A stretch of 5,078 nucleotides of DNA from Promethearchaeota archaeon (GCA_014729055.1 WJKO01000841.1:1-5078), one strand, 5' to 3'. Counted from the first letter of the stretch, positions 1-5,078 are shown. The notes: generated from the letters alone by a model not told the origin. Made by a program: numbers and translations.

Positions 1-1179
1 GCGAAACAGATATCAATTGTTCAATCTGAAGAGGATTTAGTAATAGAAGGAGGGCAAATCCAAGATATTGAGACTAACGAAGAATTCAATAGAATTAAGG
101 CTTTTGCTCGCGTTTCTCCGAAACATAAAGAAGATATTATCAGCAGATATCAAGCCCAAGACAAAGTTGTGGCTATGACTGGTGATGGTGTTAATGATGC
201 TTTGGCATTGAATATGGCTGATGCCGGTCTCGCTATGGGTATTCAAGGAACAGACGTTGCCAAAGAAGCAGCAGATATGGTTATTTCGGATGATTCATTT
301 AATTCAATAGTAAAAGGCATAGAAGAAGGACGTGGAATTTTTGCACGAATTAGAGCAATTGTGTTCTTTTTTATAGCGATAAATGTTTTTGAGGGCATCG
401 TGCAATTTATCCTCGTCGTATTTTTCAAAATGCCTTACTTCCTAACAGGACTATTTCATGATCAATGGATTTTTCTCTCTGTTACAGTCCATATGTTCCC
501 TGGATTAATATTGACCTTTGATACACTTGATAGGGATGTCATGAATGAGAAACCAAGAGATTCAGAGGATATTTTGACAAAAAAGACGGTTAATATGATG
601 CTGATTTATGGAGCATTAATGATAGCCAGTATGTTATTAGTATATTTCTTAGTAATTACAGAGACCTATGGTCTTGCAGAGGGGAACTATGAATTTGGAG
701 CGGGAAATGAGGACTTCCTTTATTCTGATTATTATGATATCATGTTTTATTTTACAGGTTCAGAAGATCCCGATTATATCGAATTTGTGGAAATATGTAA
801 TGCTCTTGGATTAAATCATACCGATTTACATAGTATTAGAATAATGGGTAAAACATTAACGATGTTGATGGCAGTTCTCTTTTTCTGCGAGAGTATTCTT
901 GTATTACAAATTAGACGACCAAATAAATCGCTGTTCCGTTCGTTCAAAGAAGATACTATATTTGGAGGATATTTGGTGATTGGCTTTATTTTTGCATGCT
1001 TCTTGATGTTAATGTATATACCAAGAGCGGGTTTGGTGTTTAAACACTTGATATTCAATTTTATGTTTATGTCACTTACAGCGACAGATTGGTTAGTATG
1101 TTTCTTATGTTCTCTCGTAGCCATTGTCGGATTTGAGTTGGTTAAATACATCAATAGACGAAAAGGAATAGTTTATTAA
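1..1179 (+). CDS. P-type cation-transporting ATPase, P2 (Ca/Na,K-pump-like), C-terminal part
   Basis: This is the last 392 residues of a membrane pump that uses ATP to move cations; the reading frame is open from base 1, so the gene begins outside the window. Visible parts in order: the end of the P domain with a FARVSPKHK segment (residues about 35-43), the Mg-binding hinge TGDGVND (60-66), an AMGIQGTDVAKEAAD segment (78-92), then six membrane helices, M5 to M10, at about 119-142, 154-173, 197-220, 283-303, 319-339 and 358-383. The hinge and six C-terminal helices are the layout of the P2 family (SERCA, PMCA, Na,K-ATPase). By anchored hand alignment to SERCA, M5 keeps Asn128 and Glu131 (SERCA N768, E771). 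M6 has Ser160, Val163 and His164 where SERCA has N796, T799 and D800, so calcium specificity is doubtful. The M7-M8 outer loop (221-277) is long and acidic. The DKTGT phosphorylation site and M1-M4 are not in view. Family confident; ion unknown. Confidence 0.95.
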   Translation, partial: AKQISIVQSEEDLVIEGGQIQDIETNEEFNRIKAFARVSPKHKEDIISRYQAQDKVVAMTGDGVNDALALNMADAGLAMGIQGTDVAKEAADMVISDDSFNSIVKGIEEGRGIFARIRAIVFFFIAINVFEGIVQFILVVFFKMPYFLTGLFHDQWIFLSVTVHMFPGLILTFDTLDRDVMNEKPRDSEDILTKKTVNMMLIYGALMIASMLLVYFLVITETYGLAEGNYEFGAGNEDFLYSDYYDIMFYFTGSEDPDYIEFVEICNALGLNHTDLHSIRIMGKTLTMLMAVLFFCESILVLQIRRPNKSLFRSFKEDTIFGGYLVIGFIFACFLMLMYIPRAGLVFKHLIFNFMFMSLTATDWLVCFLCSLVAIVGFELVKYINRRKGIVY

Positions 1180-1198
1180 CCAATTCAATAAGTTTTTC

Positions 1199-1237
1199 AC
1201 TTCTTTTTCTTCTTTTCCCAGTTTTCCCAGTTTTTTT
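1199..1237 (+). terminator. Pyrimidine-rich T-tract terminator after the ATPase gene
   Basis: Twenty bases after the ATPase stop codon begins a stretch almost wholly of T and C, ending in seven consecutive T (1231-1237). Archaeal RNA polymerase often terminates at T-runs without a hairpin, so this is the likely end of the ATPase transcript. The convergent RNase HI gene ends at 1246. On its strand the tract is purine-rich, so it would not serve that operon in the same way. No stem-loop is visible. The role is inferred from position and composition only. Confidence 0.5.
1213..1230. repeat. Tandem 9-bp direct repeat (TTTTCCCAG x2)
   Basis: Two perfect adjacent copies of TTTTCCCAG (1213-1221 and 1222-1230) lie in the spacer between the convergent ATPase and RNase HI genes and run directly into the T7 tract. 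It looks like a slippage duplication in low-complexity sequence. No function is evident. Confidence 0.85.
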
Positions 1238-1245
1238 GTTTTCCT

Positions 1246-1779
1246 TCAACAATTGTCTATGGCAGCAACTGCTAAAGAATCAACCATTTCATTATACTTA
1301 TTCCCAGAGTGACCTTTAACGTGAATGAATTTGACATTGAGAGTATTATATAATTTAATCAAGATTTTCCATAGATCGGCGTTCTTTACAGGTTGATTTT
1401 TACTATTTCTCCAACCATTATTTTCCCAATTTAAATACCATCCTTGTTTAAAACAATTAGATACATAGGCGGAGTCCGTGTAAATTTCTATGACCTTTGA
1501 ATTTTGTTTGTCGCTTAGGTATTCTAATGCTTGAATACATGCCATTAATTCCATACGATTGTTAGTTGTGTTTATTTTACATCCAGAAATTTTTTGCATG
1601 AGTTCGGGTTTATGTTTAGGGAAAATTATTGCAGCCCATCCCCCTTTATTATTTCTATATTGATTACCCTCGCACGCTCCATCCGTATATACATCATAAT
1701 TCAATAGACTCAAATCCAATAAGATGATATTAGTTAAATTAGTTAAATGAGATAAATTAGAAAAAGTCGTCTGAATCAT
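1246..1779 (-). CDS. rnhA: Ribonuclease HI, bacterial/eukaryotic type
   Basis: The enzyme cuts the RNA strand of RNA-DNA hybrids in the cytosol, removing replication primers and R-loops. All catalytic residues of RNase HI can be placed: Asp33 (VYTDGAC), Glu77 (NRMELMA), Asp102 (YTDSAYV), His157 (VKGHSGN) and Asp167 (NEMVDSLA). The segment WYLNWENNGW...NQPVKNADLW (114-137) matches the substrate-binding handle (basic protrusion) of E. coli RNase HI. Known short archaeal type 1 enzymes such as that of Sulfolobus tokodaii lack this handle; here it is less basic than in E. coli. There is no N-terminal hybrid-binding domain. The ATG overlaps the end of the TPR gene by 23 bases, indicating one transcript and possible translational coupling. 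This start adds about 23 residues (rich in L, T and N) before the usual beginning of the fold, and no clear ribosome site precedes it. In-frame TTG codons at 1719, 1713 and 1704 are alternatives. The fold and activity are near certain; the exact start is not. Confidence 0.96.
   Translation of the reverse strand: MIQTTFSNLSHLTNLTNIILLDLSLLNYDVYTDGACEGNQYRNNKGGWAAIIFPKHKPELMQKISGCKINTTNNRMELMACIQALEYLSDKQNSKVIEIYTDSAYVSNCFKQGWYLNWENNGWRNSKNQPVKNADLWKILIKLYNTLNVKFIHVKGHSGNKYNEMVDSLAVAAIDNC
1730..1747. repeat. Tandem 9-bp direct repeat inside the RNase HI N-terminal extension
   Basis: Two perfect adjacent copies of TTAGTTAAA on the plus strand (1730-1738 and 1739-1747) lie just past the TPR stop codon. 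On the minus strand they read in frame as a repeated Leu-Thr-Asn (residues 12-17 of the long RNase HI start). Being a multiple of three, the duplication keeps the frame. It falls in the part of the protein that the RNase H fold does not need, which fits either a disposable extension or an untranslated stretch before a later TTG start. Confidence 0.85.
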
Positions 1780-2464
1780 ACTGAATATTCCAATCGTCCA
1801 TTAAGTCGGCTTCCTCTTCTATTTCCTCTTCTAACTCCTCCAAATCTTCTATCAATTTCTGTACCTTTTCAACACCTTGCATATCACCGATTTGTTTATA
1901 CAATTCTACACTCTTCATATAGTAATCCTTCGCAATCTCAAAATTGCCTGAATTCTCATAAGTCTGACCAATATATCGTAAATTGGCTGCTTCTCCTAAT
2001 TTATCGCCAGCTAATCGTTTTAATGCCAATACACGCTGATGACACTTTAAAGCATCTATATACTCATCGTTTCTCATGTAAAGTTTTCCCAAATTCTTTA
2101 AAATCAGCATTTCCTTATTAATATCGGCCATTTCTTGTACTTTCTCAAGACATTTATTATAATATTCAATACTTTTTTCGTAATTCTTCTTACCTGCATA
2201 GAGAAGAGCTATCTTGTTTAATATACTAATTCGATTATTTACATTTACCGTGCCTTTTAATGCTTTCAAATAATACGCTAAAGCCTTTTCCATTTCTTGA
2301 GTCCTATTATAGATTTTTCCAAATAACTCGAATCCTTGACTTTGTTCTTCTTCATTCGCATATTTCATAGCTTCTTCTAGATTTTTCAGTGCCTTGATAT
2401 TTTTTCCTTGATTAAACAAATGCTGAGCACTCTCAAATAAGTTTTTAAAATCCGCGATTTTCAA
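1757..2464 (-). CDS. Tetratricopeptide repeat (TPR) protein with acidic C-terminal tail
   Basis: A 235-residue soluble protein made of about five TPR helical hairpins (roughly residues 8-38, 44-74, 80-112, 120-152 and 160-192). Typical TPR spacing is seen, for example GKIYNRTQEMEKALAYYLKAL (45-69, read in parts), ALLYAGKKNYEKSIEYYNKCL and GQTYENSGNFEIAKDYYMKSV, each with the small-residue and Tyr/Ala positions of the consensus. Such repeats form a curved scaffold that binds other proteins; no enzyme motif is present. Residues 203-235 are strongly acidic and end in QYDSDDFF. The start is a TTG at 2464-2462, chosen because a strong ribosome site lies eight bases upstream and the first TPR helix begins within a few residues. 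There is no signal peptide or membrane helix. It is the first gene of an operon with RNase HI, whose start codon lies inside its last codons. Its partner is unknown; a link to nucleic-acid processing rests only on the neighbour. Confidence 0.9.
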   Translation of the reverse strand: MKIADFKNLFESAQHLFNQGKNIKALKNLEEAMKYANEEEQSQGFELFGKIYNRTQEMEKALAYYLKALKGTVNVNNRISILNKIALLYAGKKNYEKSIEYYNKCLEKVQEMADINKEMLILKNLGKLYMRNDEYIDALKCHQRVLALKRLAGDKLGEAANLRYIGQTYENSGNFEIAKDYYMKSVELYKQIGDMQGVEKVQKLIEDLEELEEEIEEEADLMDDWNIQYDSDDFF

Positions 2465-2472
2465 AATAAGTT

Positions 2473-2479
2473 CCTCCTC
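2473..2479 (-). promoter_or_regulatory. Strong Shine-Dalgarno site for the TPR gene
   Basis: The minus strand reads GAGGAGG, complementary to the conserved CCTCC at the 3' end of prokaryotic 16S rRNA, with eight bases before the TTG at 2464-2462. This decides the non-ATG start. The ATG just upstream on the same strand opens only a six-codon frame (MRRNLF, then stop) and is not the start. Confidence 0.85.
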
Positions 2480-2558
2480 ATAGGAAATTAGATAATTTAA
2501 TAATGGATAGAATTTTTCTTTTTAGTTCTAAATAATAATAGTTTGTGTTAATCGATTT

Positions 2559-2587
2559 AAAGATTTAGGTGCAAATCTTTTTTTTTT
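2559..2587 (+). terminator. Hairpin followed by a ten-T run in a divergent intergenic region
   Basis: A perfect 8-bp inverted repeat, AAAGATTT (2559-2566) and AAATCTTT (2573-2580), flanks a six-base loop AGGTGC, and T continues to 2587, giving ten T in a row from 2578. In plus-strand RNA this is the shape of an intrinsic terminator. Yet no plus-strand gene lies upstream of it for about 1.4 kb. It sits before the likely TATA element of the histidine kinase, so it is probably not in that gene's leader. It could stop antisense transcription coming from within the TPR gene, end a small RNA, or act as a DNA operator. The structure is directly visible; the role is not. Confidence 0.5.
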
Positions 2588-2599
2588 CGTTAAGTCTTC

Positions 2600-2608
2600 T
2601 TATATAAT
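2600..2608 (+). promoter_or_regulatory. Probable archaeal TATA box for the histidine kinase gene
   Basis: TTATATAAT fits the AT-rich archaeal TATA consensus (TTTAWATA-like). Transcription would be expected to start about 25 bases on, near 2628-2632, leaving a short leader of about 30 bases before the TTG at 2661. No clear purine BRE element precedes it. AT-rich sequence makes chance matches common, so this rests on motif plus spacing. Confidence 0.45.
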
Positions 2609-2660
2609 GTATGTTTTTCTTTAAGATTTAGATAAAAAAAAATCATGGTTATGATGAGGC

Positions 2661-4205
2661 TTGAAAGAATTTACAGAGAAATTCCCATTACCGTTGTTAA
2701 TCTTGAAATATAGGCAACCCAAAATAATTTTAGAGCGTTACAATAAGCGGCTTGAACAACTTAACAGTGAATATATTATCTTACCGCAAAAACGAATAAA
2801 AAATGACATGGCTGTCTACGATGAAAGTCAAGATATAGACAACTTGAAAGACCAAGAATTAGGTGTTCTCGGCTTGGGACAAATATTTCTCAGAGATCCC
2901 ACACCTAAATCCAGAAAAATCTTTTCAAAGTTCTATAAACGAATTTATCAAGAACAAGAAGACAAGAATAATGATTCTAAAATCAAAAACACAATTTTTC
3001 GTCAAGTAGTCTATTTTTATCTCGAAAAGAACACGATGGGCATAATCTTAATTAATTTTCAAGACCGAGAGCTTGACAACGAGACAACTAACTTGAATCT
3101 CACCAAACTCGCTTTATTTAATGATATTCCCAACGGAATATTTATATTAGAAAACAATGAAATCACATTTTCTAACGATAATTTCATCTCTTTGTTAGGT
3201 TACAATAACCAAGAAAATGTAATCAAAAGACGAATAGAGGAATTTATCTACCCAACAGATCTCCATGATTTCATAACATATCTAAAGGAAATCAAGAAAA
3301 ATAATCCATCAATTAATCAAGATAAGAATAAAGAAAGAGAATTTCGATTTATTAAGAAGAATGGAGATATCATTTGGTTTACAATAACTTTTCATATCTT
3401 TAGAGAAAGCGAGAAAGCTCCCATTTCAATTATTTTCAGCGTCTTGAATATTACTGAGCGAAAAAAAGCCGAACTCGCGTTATTGCAGACTCATAGACTT
3501 GCATCTATCGGTGAACTAACATCTAGTATAGCACACGAAATAAACAATCCCGTCTTTGGAATTATGAATTATGCAGCTCTAATCAAGGACAGCATAGATT
3601 CAGGGCGATCCATAGATCAAAATACTGAGGATTATGAGTTTTTAGAGGGAATTCGCACAGAAGCAGAGCGTATATCAAATATAATCAATAATTTGTCAGA
3701 ATTTACTCGAAAAGTTGAAGAGCGGAAATTTGAACCCACTGATCTTCAAAAAATCATTAATAATGTTGAAAAACTACTCGCTTATCAAATAAAACATGCA
3801 TTTGTAACTATCAAAAAAGATATTCCAGAAGATTTACCTGAGATCATTTTGCAACCTTATCGGATACAGCAAGTAATCTTTAATCTTGTTTTAAATGCAA
3901 TTCAAGCATTAGAAAAAGTAAAGAGAGAAGAGAGGGTAATTCAAATCGTGGTAAAAATTAATAAGAAAATAACGCCGCATCAATTAATAATAGAGATTAT
4001 AGATAATGGTGAGGGAATACCTGATAAGAATTTTCTTAAGATTTTCCATCCCTTTTTTTCAACTCGACCAGCGTCGAAAGCCACAGGACTTGGATTATAT
4101 ACAGTTTATAATATCGTGAATGAACATGGTGGCGAAATCAAATTTGATAGCGAGTTTCATGAATGGACACAATTTAAACTAGAGATCCCTATAGGAGATA
4201 AGTAG
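2661..4205 (+). CDS. Cytosolic PAS-domain sensor histidine kinase
   Basis: A 514-residue sensor kinase that should autophosphorylate on a histidine and pass the phosphate to a response regulator. Domains in order: a divergent PAS-like region (about 5-135, starting FPLPLLILKY); a clear PAS domain (about 150-266, ending in a VLNITERKKAE linker); a HisKA dimer domain with H-box SSIAHEINNP and phospho-acceptor His292; and a HATPase_c domain with N-box (FNLVLNAIQA, Asn412), G1 box DNGEGIP (448-454), F-box FHPFFSTRP (462-470) and G2 box TGLGLYTV (475-482). All catalytic boxes look intact. There are no membrane helices, so the signal is probably a small ligand, redox state or cofactor inside the cell. 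The start is TTG: the codon two positions upstream is an in-frame stop, and the next in-frame ATG (Met50) would cut into the first PAS region. TGAGG sits only one or two bases before it, too close for an ideal ribosome site. No receiver or regulator gene adjoins it, so it is an orphan kinase here. Confidence 0.95.
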   Translation: MKEFTEKFPLPLLILKYRQPKIILERYNKRLEQLNSEYIILPQKRIKNDMAVYDESQDIDNLKDQELGVLGLGQIFLRDPTPKSRKIFSKFYKRIYQEQEDKNNDSKIKNTIFRQVVYFYLEKNTMGIILINFQDRELDNETTNLNLTKLALFNDIPNGIFILENNEITFSNDNFISLLGYNNQENVIKRRIEEFIYPTDLHDFITYLKEIKKNNPSINQDKNKEREFRFIKKNGDIIWFTITFHIFRESEKAPISIIFSVLNITERKKAELALLQTHRLASIGELTSSIAHEINNPVFGIMNYAALIKDSIDSGRSIDQNTEDYEFLEGIRTEAERISNIINNLSEFTRKVEERKFEPTDLQKIINNVEKLLAYQIKHAFVTIKKDIPEDLPEIILQPYRIQQVIFNLVLNAIQALEKVKREERVIQIVVKINKKITPHQLIIEIIDNGEGIPDKNFLKIFHPFFSTRPASKATGLGLYTVYNIVNEHGGEIKFDSEFHEWTQFKLEIPIGDK

Positions 4206-4225
4206 CTTTTCCTTAACGTAATTCC

Positions 4226-4255
4226 CAAGATTGTTATAAGGTAACAAGATTGTTA
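4226..4255. repeat. 11-bp direct repeat CAAGATTGTTA (two copies)
   Basis: Perfect copies lie at 4226-4236 and 4245-4255, offset by 19 bases (about two helical turns). A degraded third copy, TAAGATGTTA, lies at 4269-4278. The second copy forms part of the palindrome at 4238-4259. Regular spacing on one DNA face is typical of protein binding sites, but a repeat left by slippage or by RNA structure cannot be excluded. Confidence 0.8.
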
Positions 4256-4259
4256 CCTT
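4238..4259. promoter_or_regulatory. Perfect 10-bp inverted repeat just after the kinase gene
   Basis: AAGGTAACAA (4238-4247) and TTGTTACCTT (4250-4259) are perfect inverse complements separated by only GA. In RNA it could fold to an eight-base-pair stem with a six-base loop. It is not followed by a T-run (TCCCTATG follows), so it is not a classic terminator. It could stabilise the 3' end of the kinase mRNA, or be an operator bound by a dimeric regulator. The symmetry is certain; the role is inference. Confidence 0.55.
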
Positions 4260-4347
4260 TCCCTATGCTAAGATGTTACAGCAATGCGGACTGTGGTTAA
4301 TTAGTTTGGGGAATTTAAGTATCAAATATCGCAATAGGAAAACAAAG

Positions 4348-4430
4348 AAGAAGAAATAATTTTTGGTTGAAATAAATGATAAAAAGATGACTCCATTAAA
4401 ATCAAATTAATATACTTCTTATTTCTTCTT
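4348..4430. repeat. 12-bp inverted repeat with 59-base spacer
   Basis: AAGAAGAAATAA (4348-4359) is perfectly complementary in reverse to TTATTTCTTCTT (4419-4430). The arms are purine-only or pyrimidine-only apart from one base pair near the end, so chance in this low-complexity AT-rich spacer is a real possibility. If transcribed, it would close a loop containing the 10-base copy of the zinc-protein start sequence. Confidence 0.6.
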
Positions 4431-4595
4431 AGATAGAATATTATCAAGGATCTTTATAACAAAATATTTCATCAAATAATTGTTTAAAGAAAATTATATA
4501 ATTCTAAAACTGCTCTTATAGCTTGAAAAGTCAAGAAATAACAAGCGAAATTTATTATTAAGAAAAACAAAAAATATACAGATTATTAATTAATT

Positions 4596-4600
4596 GTGAG
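4596..4600 (+). promoter_or_regulatory. Possible ribosome binding site of the zinc-protein gene
   Basis: GTGAG lies seven bases before the ATG at 4608 and fits the GGTGA-type archaeal Shine-Dalgarno core in four bases. The same GTG is an in-frame possible start that would add only four residues (V/M-R-K-D). The ATG is preferred because it has this weak site in front of it and the first zinc ligand, Cys4, follows at once. Confidence 0.35.
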
Positions 4601-4607
4601 AAAAGAC

Positions 4608-5078
4608 ATGACTCCATGTATTTATTGTGATAATAAGAAAACGGTCTACAAATGCAGTAAGTGTAGGGCGGAGGTTTGTGAGGAACATCTAATATCTACT
4701 GAATACTATTATTGTAAAAAACATGATTCCGTAGAATATTCTCACGTTAAAGCTGACATTTTCGATGATCGATGTAAAGTGTTAGAAAAGAGTTCATGTC
4801 CCCAATGCAAAGCATTATTAATGTTAGATATTATGCCGAATAAGGAATATTATCTTAAATGCACGAAATGCTCGTGGGATTCTTACAAGTTGAATCCTAA
4901 GATTCACCATAAGAATTATAAATTAGTCATTAAAGAGGGCATTTCTAATAAATTAATAAAAAAAGCCGATCTCTGTAACCGCAAGCTTAAAAGAAAAAAG
5001 GGAATAAATATCTGTCCGAATTGTTTGGTGCAATTTTTGAAAAATGGACATATTACCAGTTTCTCGACTGTGAGAAAC
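4608..5078 (+). CDS. Cysteine-rich multi-zinc-site protein, dynactin p62-like ribbon (C-terminus cut off)
   Basis: The frame is open from ATG to the window edge (157 codons) and continues beyond. Three cysteine clusters are visible. First, C4-x2-C7-x8-C16-x2-C19-x4-C24-x2-H27-x8-C36-x2-H39 is an eight-ligand arrangement like cross-brace fingers (B-box, AN1 or HIT class), able to hold two zinc ions. Second, a zinc ribbon C64-x2-C67-x17-C85-x2-C88 contains YYLKCTKCSWDS (81-92). Third, C123, C136 and C139 follow a basic run (RKLKRKK, 125-131), with a fourth ligand unclear (His148 possible). No membrane helix or enzyme motif is seen, so a protein- or nucleic-acid-binding role is likely. The YYL-x-C-x2-C-x-W-x-S string resembles, from memory, the N-terminal zinc region of dynactin p62 (DCTN4). 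That relationship is a hypothesis; zinc binding is well supported. It stands alone on its strand after a long spacer, so it probably has its own promoter. Confidence 0.88.
   Translation, partial: MTPCIYCDNKKTVYKCSKCRAEVCEEHLISTEYYYCKKHDSVEYSHVKADIFDDRCKVLEKSSCPQCKALLMLDIMPNKEYYLKCTKCSWDSYKLNPKIHHKNYKLVIKEGISNKLIKKADLCNRKLKRKKGINICPNCLVQFLKNGHITSFSTVRN

Larger units (their letters stand above)
4206..4607. other. 402-base intergenic region without a convincing gene, rich in repeats
   Basis: Between the kinase stop and the zinc-protein start there is no good coding frame. The longest small frame noticed, 4273-4359 (+), would give 28 residues ending KTKKKK with no ribosome site. The region holds an 11-bp direct repeat, a 22-bp near-continuous palindrome, a possible outer stem pairing AATTCCC (4220-4226) with GGGAATT (4309-4315), a 12-bp inverted repeat with a 59-base loop, and a 10-base copy of the next gene's start (4387-4396). 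Several TATA-like strings occur, such as TTATATAATT at 4494-4503, any of which could serve the downstream gene. No tRNA or CRISPR pattern is seen. Confidence 0.6.

Noticed and set aside
37..428. Two minus-strand open frames (37-246 and 243-428) opposite the ATPase P domain and M5
   Set aside because: The plus strand there encodes the invariant TGDGVND hinge; the antisense frames show no recognisable motif.
816..1154. 112-codon minus-strand open frame inside the ATPase gene
   Set aside because: It lies antisense to conserved membrane helices M8-M10 of a clear P-type ATPase, and its translation shows no domain or ribosome site.
2645..2713. 22-codon frame starting ATG just before the kinase TTG, in another frame
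   Set aside because: It overlaps the kinase coding region, has no ribosome site of its own and no recognisable content. A regulatory upstream frame is possible but unsupported.
4238..4259. Palindrome read as an intrinsic terminator of the kinase gene
   Set aside because: The stem is perfect, but no T-run follows it, so a terminator call is not justified; it was recorded as an inverted repeat of unknown role.
4226..4278. Repeated AAGATTGTTA motif considered as a CRISPR fragment
   Set aside because: Copies are only 11 bases with 8-base gaps and the third is degraded; CRISPR repeats and spacers are about 24-40 bases each.
4273..4359. 28-codon frame after the kinase gene ending in a lysine-rich tail
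   Set aside because: No ribosome binding site, and low-complexity AAG codons make up the end; it overlaps the candidate RNA structure. Not supported as a gene.

Overview
This AT-rich window most likely comes from an archaeon. Two genes start with TTG, and one of them has a textbook Shine-Dalgarno sequence. An archaeal-style TATA element lies at a sensible distance before the kinase gene. T-tracts rather than classic hairpins follow the first gene, and no introns are needed. An Asgard archaeon (for example the Lokiarchaeia group) is a reasonable guess: a soluble multi-PAS histidine kinase, a bacterial/eukaryote-type RNase HI and a eukaryote-like treble zinc-binding protein sit together. This is inference from gene style, not proof.

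Layout from left to right. Positions 1-1179 (+) hold the 3' part of a P-type cation ATPase of the Ca/Na,K-pump (P2) type; its phosphorylation site and first four membrane helices lie outside the window. A 66-base pyrimidine-rich spacer separates it from a convergent two-gene operon on the minus strand. That operon is a TPR protein (2464 to 1757, TTG start, strong ribosome binding site) followed, with a 23-base overlap, by ribonuclease HI (1779 to 1246). A 196-base divergent spacer (2465-2660) carries a perfect hairpin plus ten-T run and a TATA element. Positions 2661-4205 (+) encode a cytosolic PAS-PAS histidine kinase with no response regulator beside it. Next comes a 402-base spacer with several direct and inverted repeats and no convincing gene. 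From 4608 (+), running off the right edge, is a cysteine-rich zinc-binding protein.

The genes do not form one pathway. The only visible functional unit is the TPR/RNase HI pair, which is translationally overlapping. Points worth a second look are: the ATPase's ion site, which keeps the helix-5 Asn/Glu but has lost the helix-6 Asn/Thr/Asp; the zinc protein, whose central ribbon resembles the dynactin p62 (DCTN4) signature; a PIP-box-like C-terminus on the TPR protein; and the repeat-rich, possibly structured spacer after the kinase.
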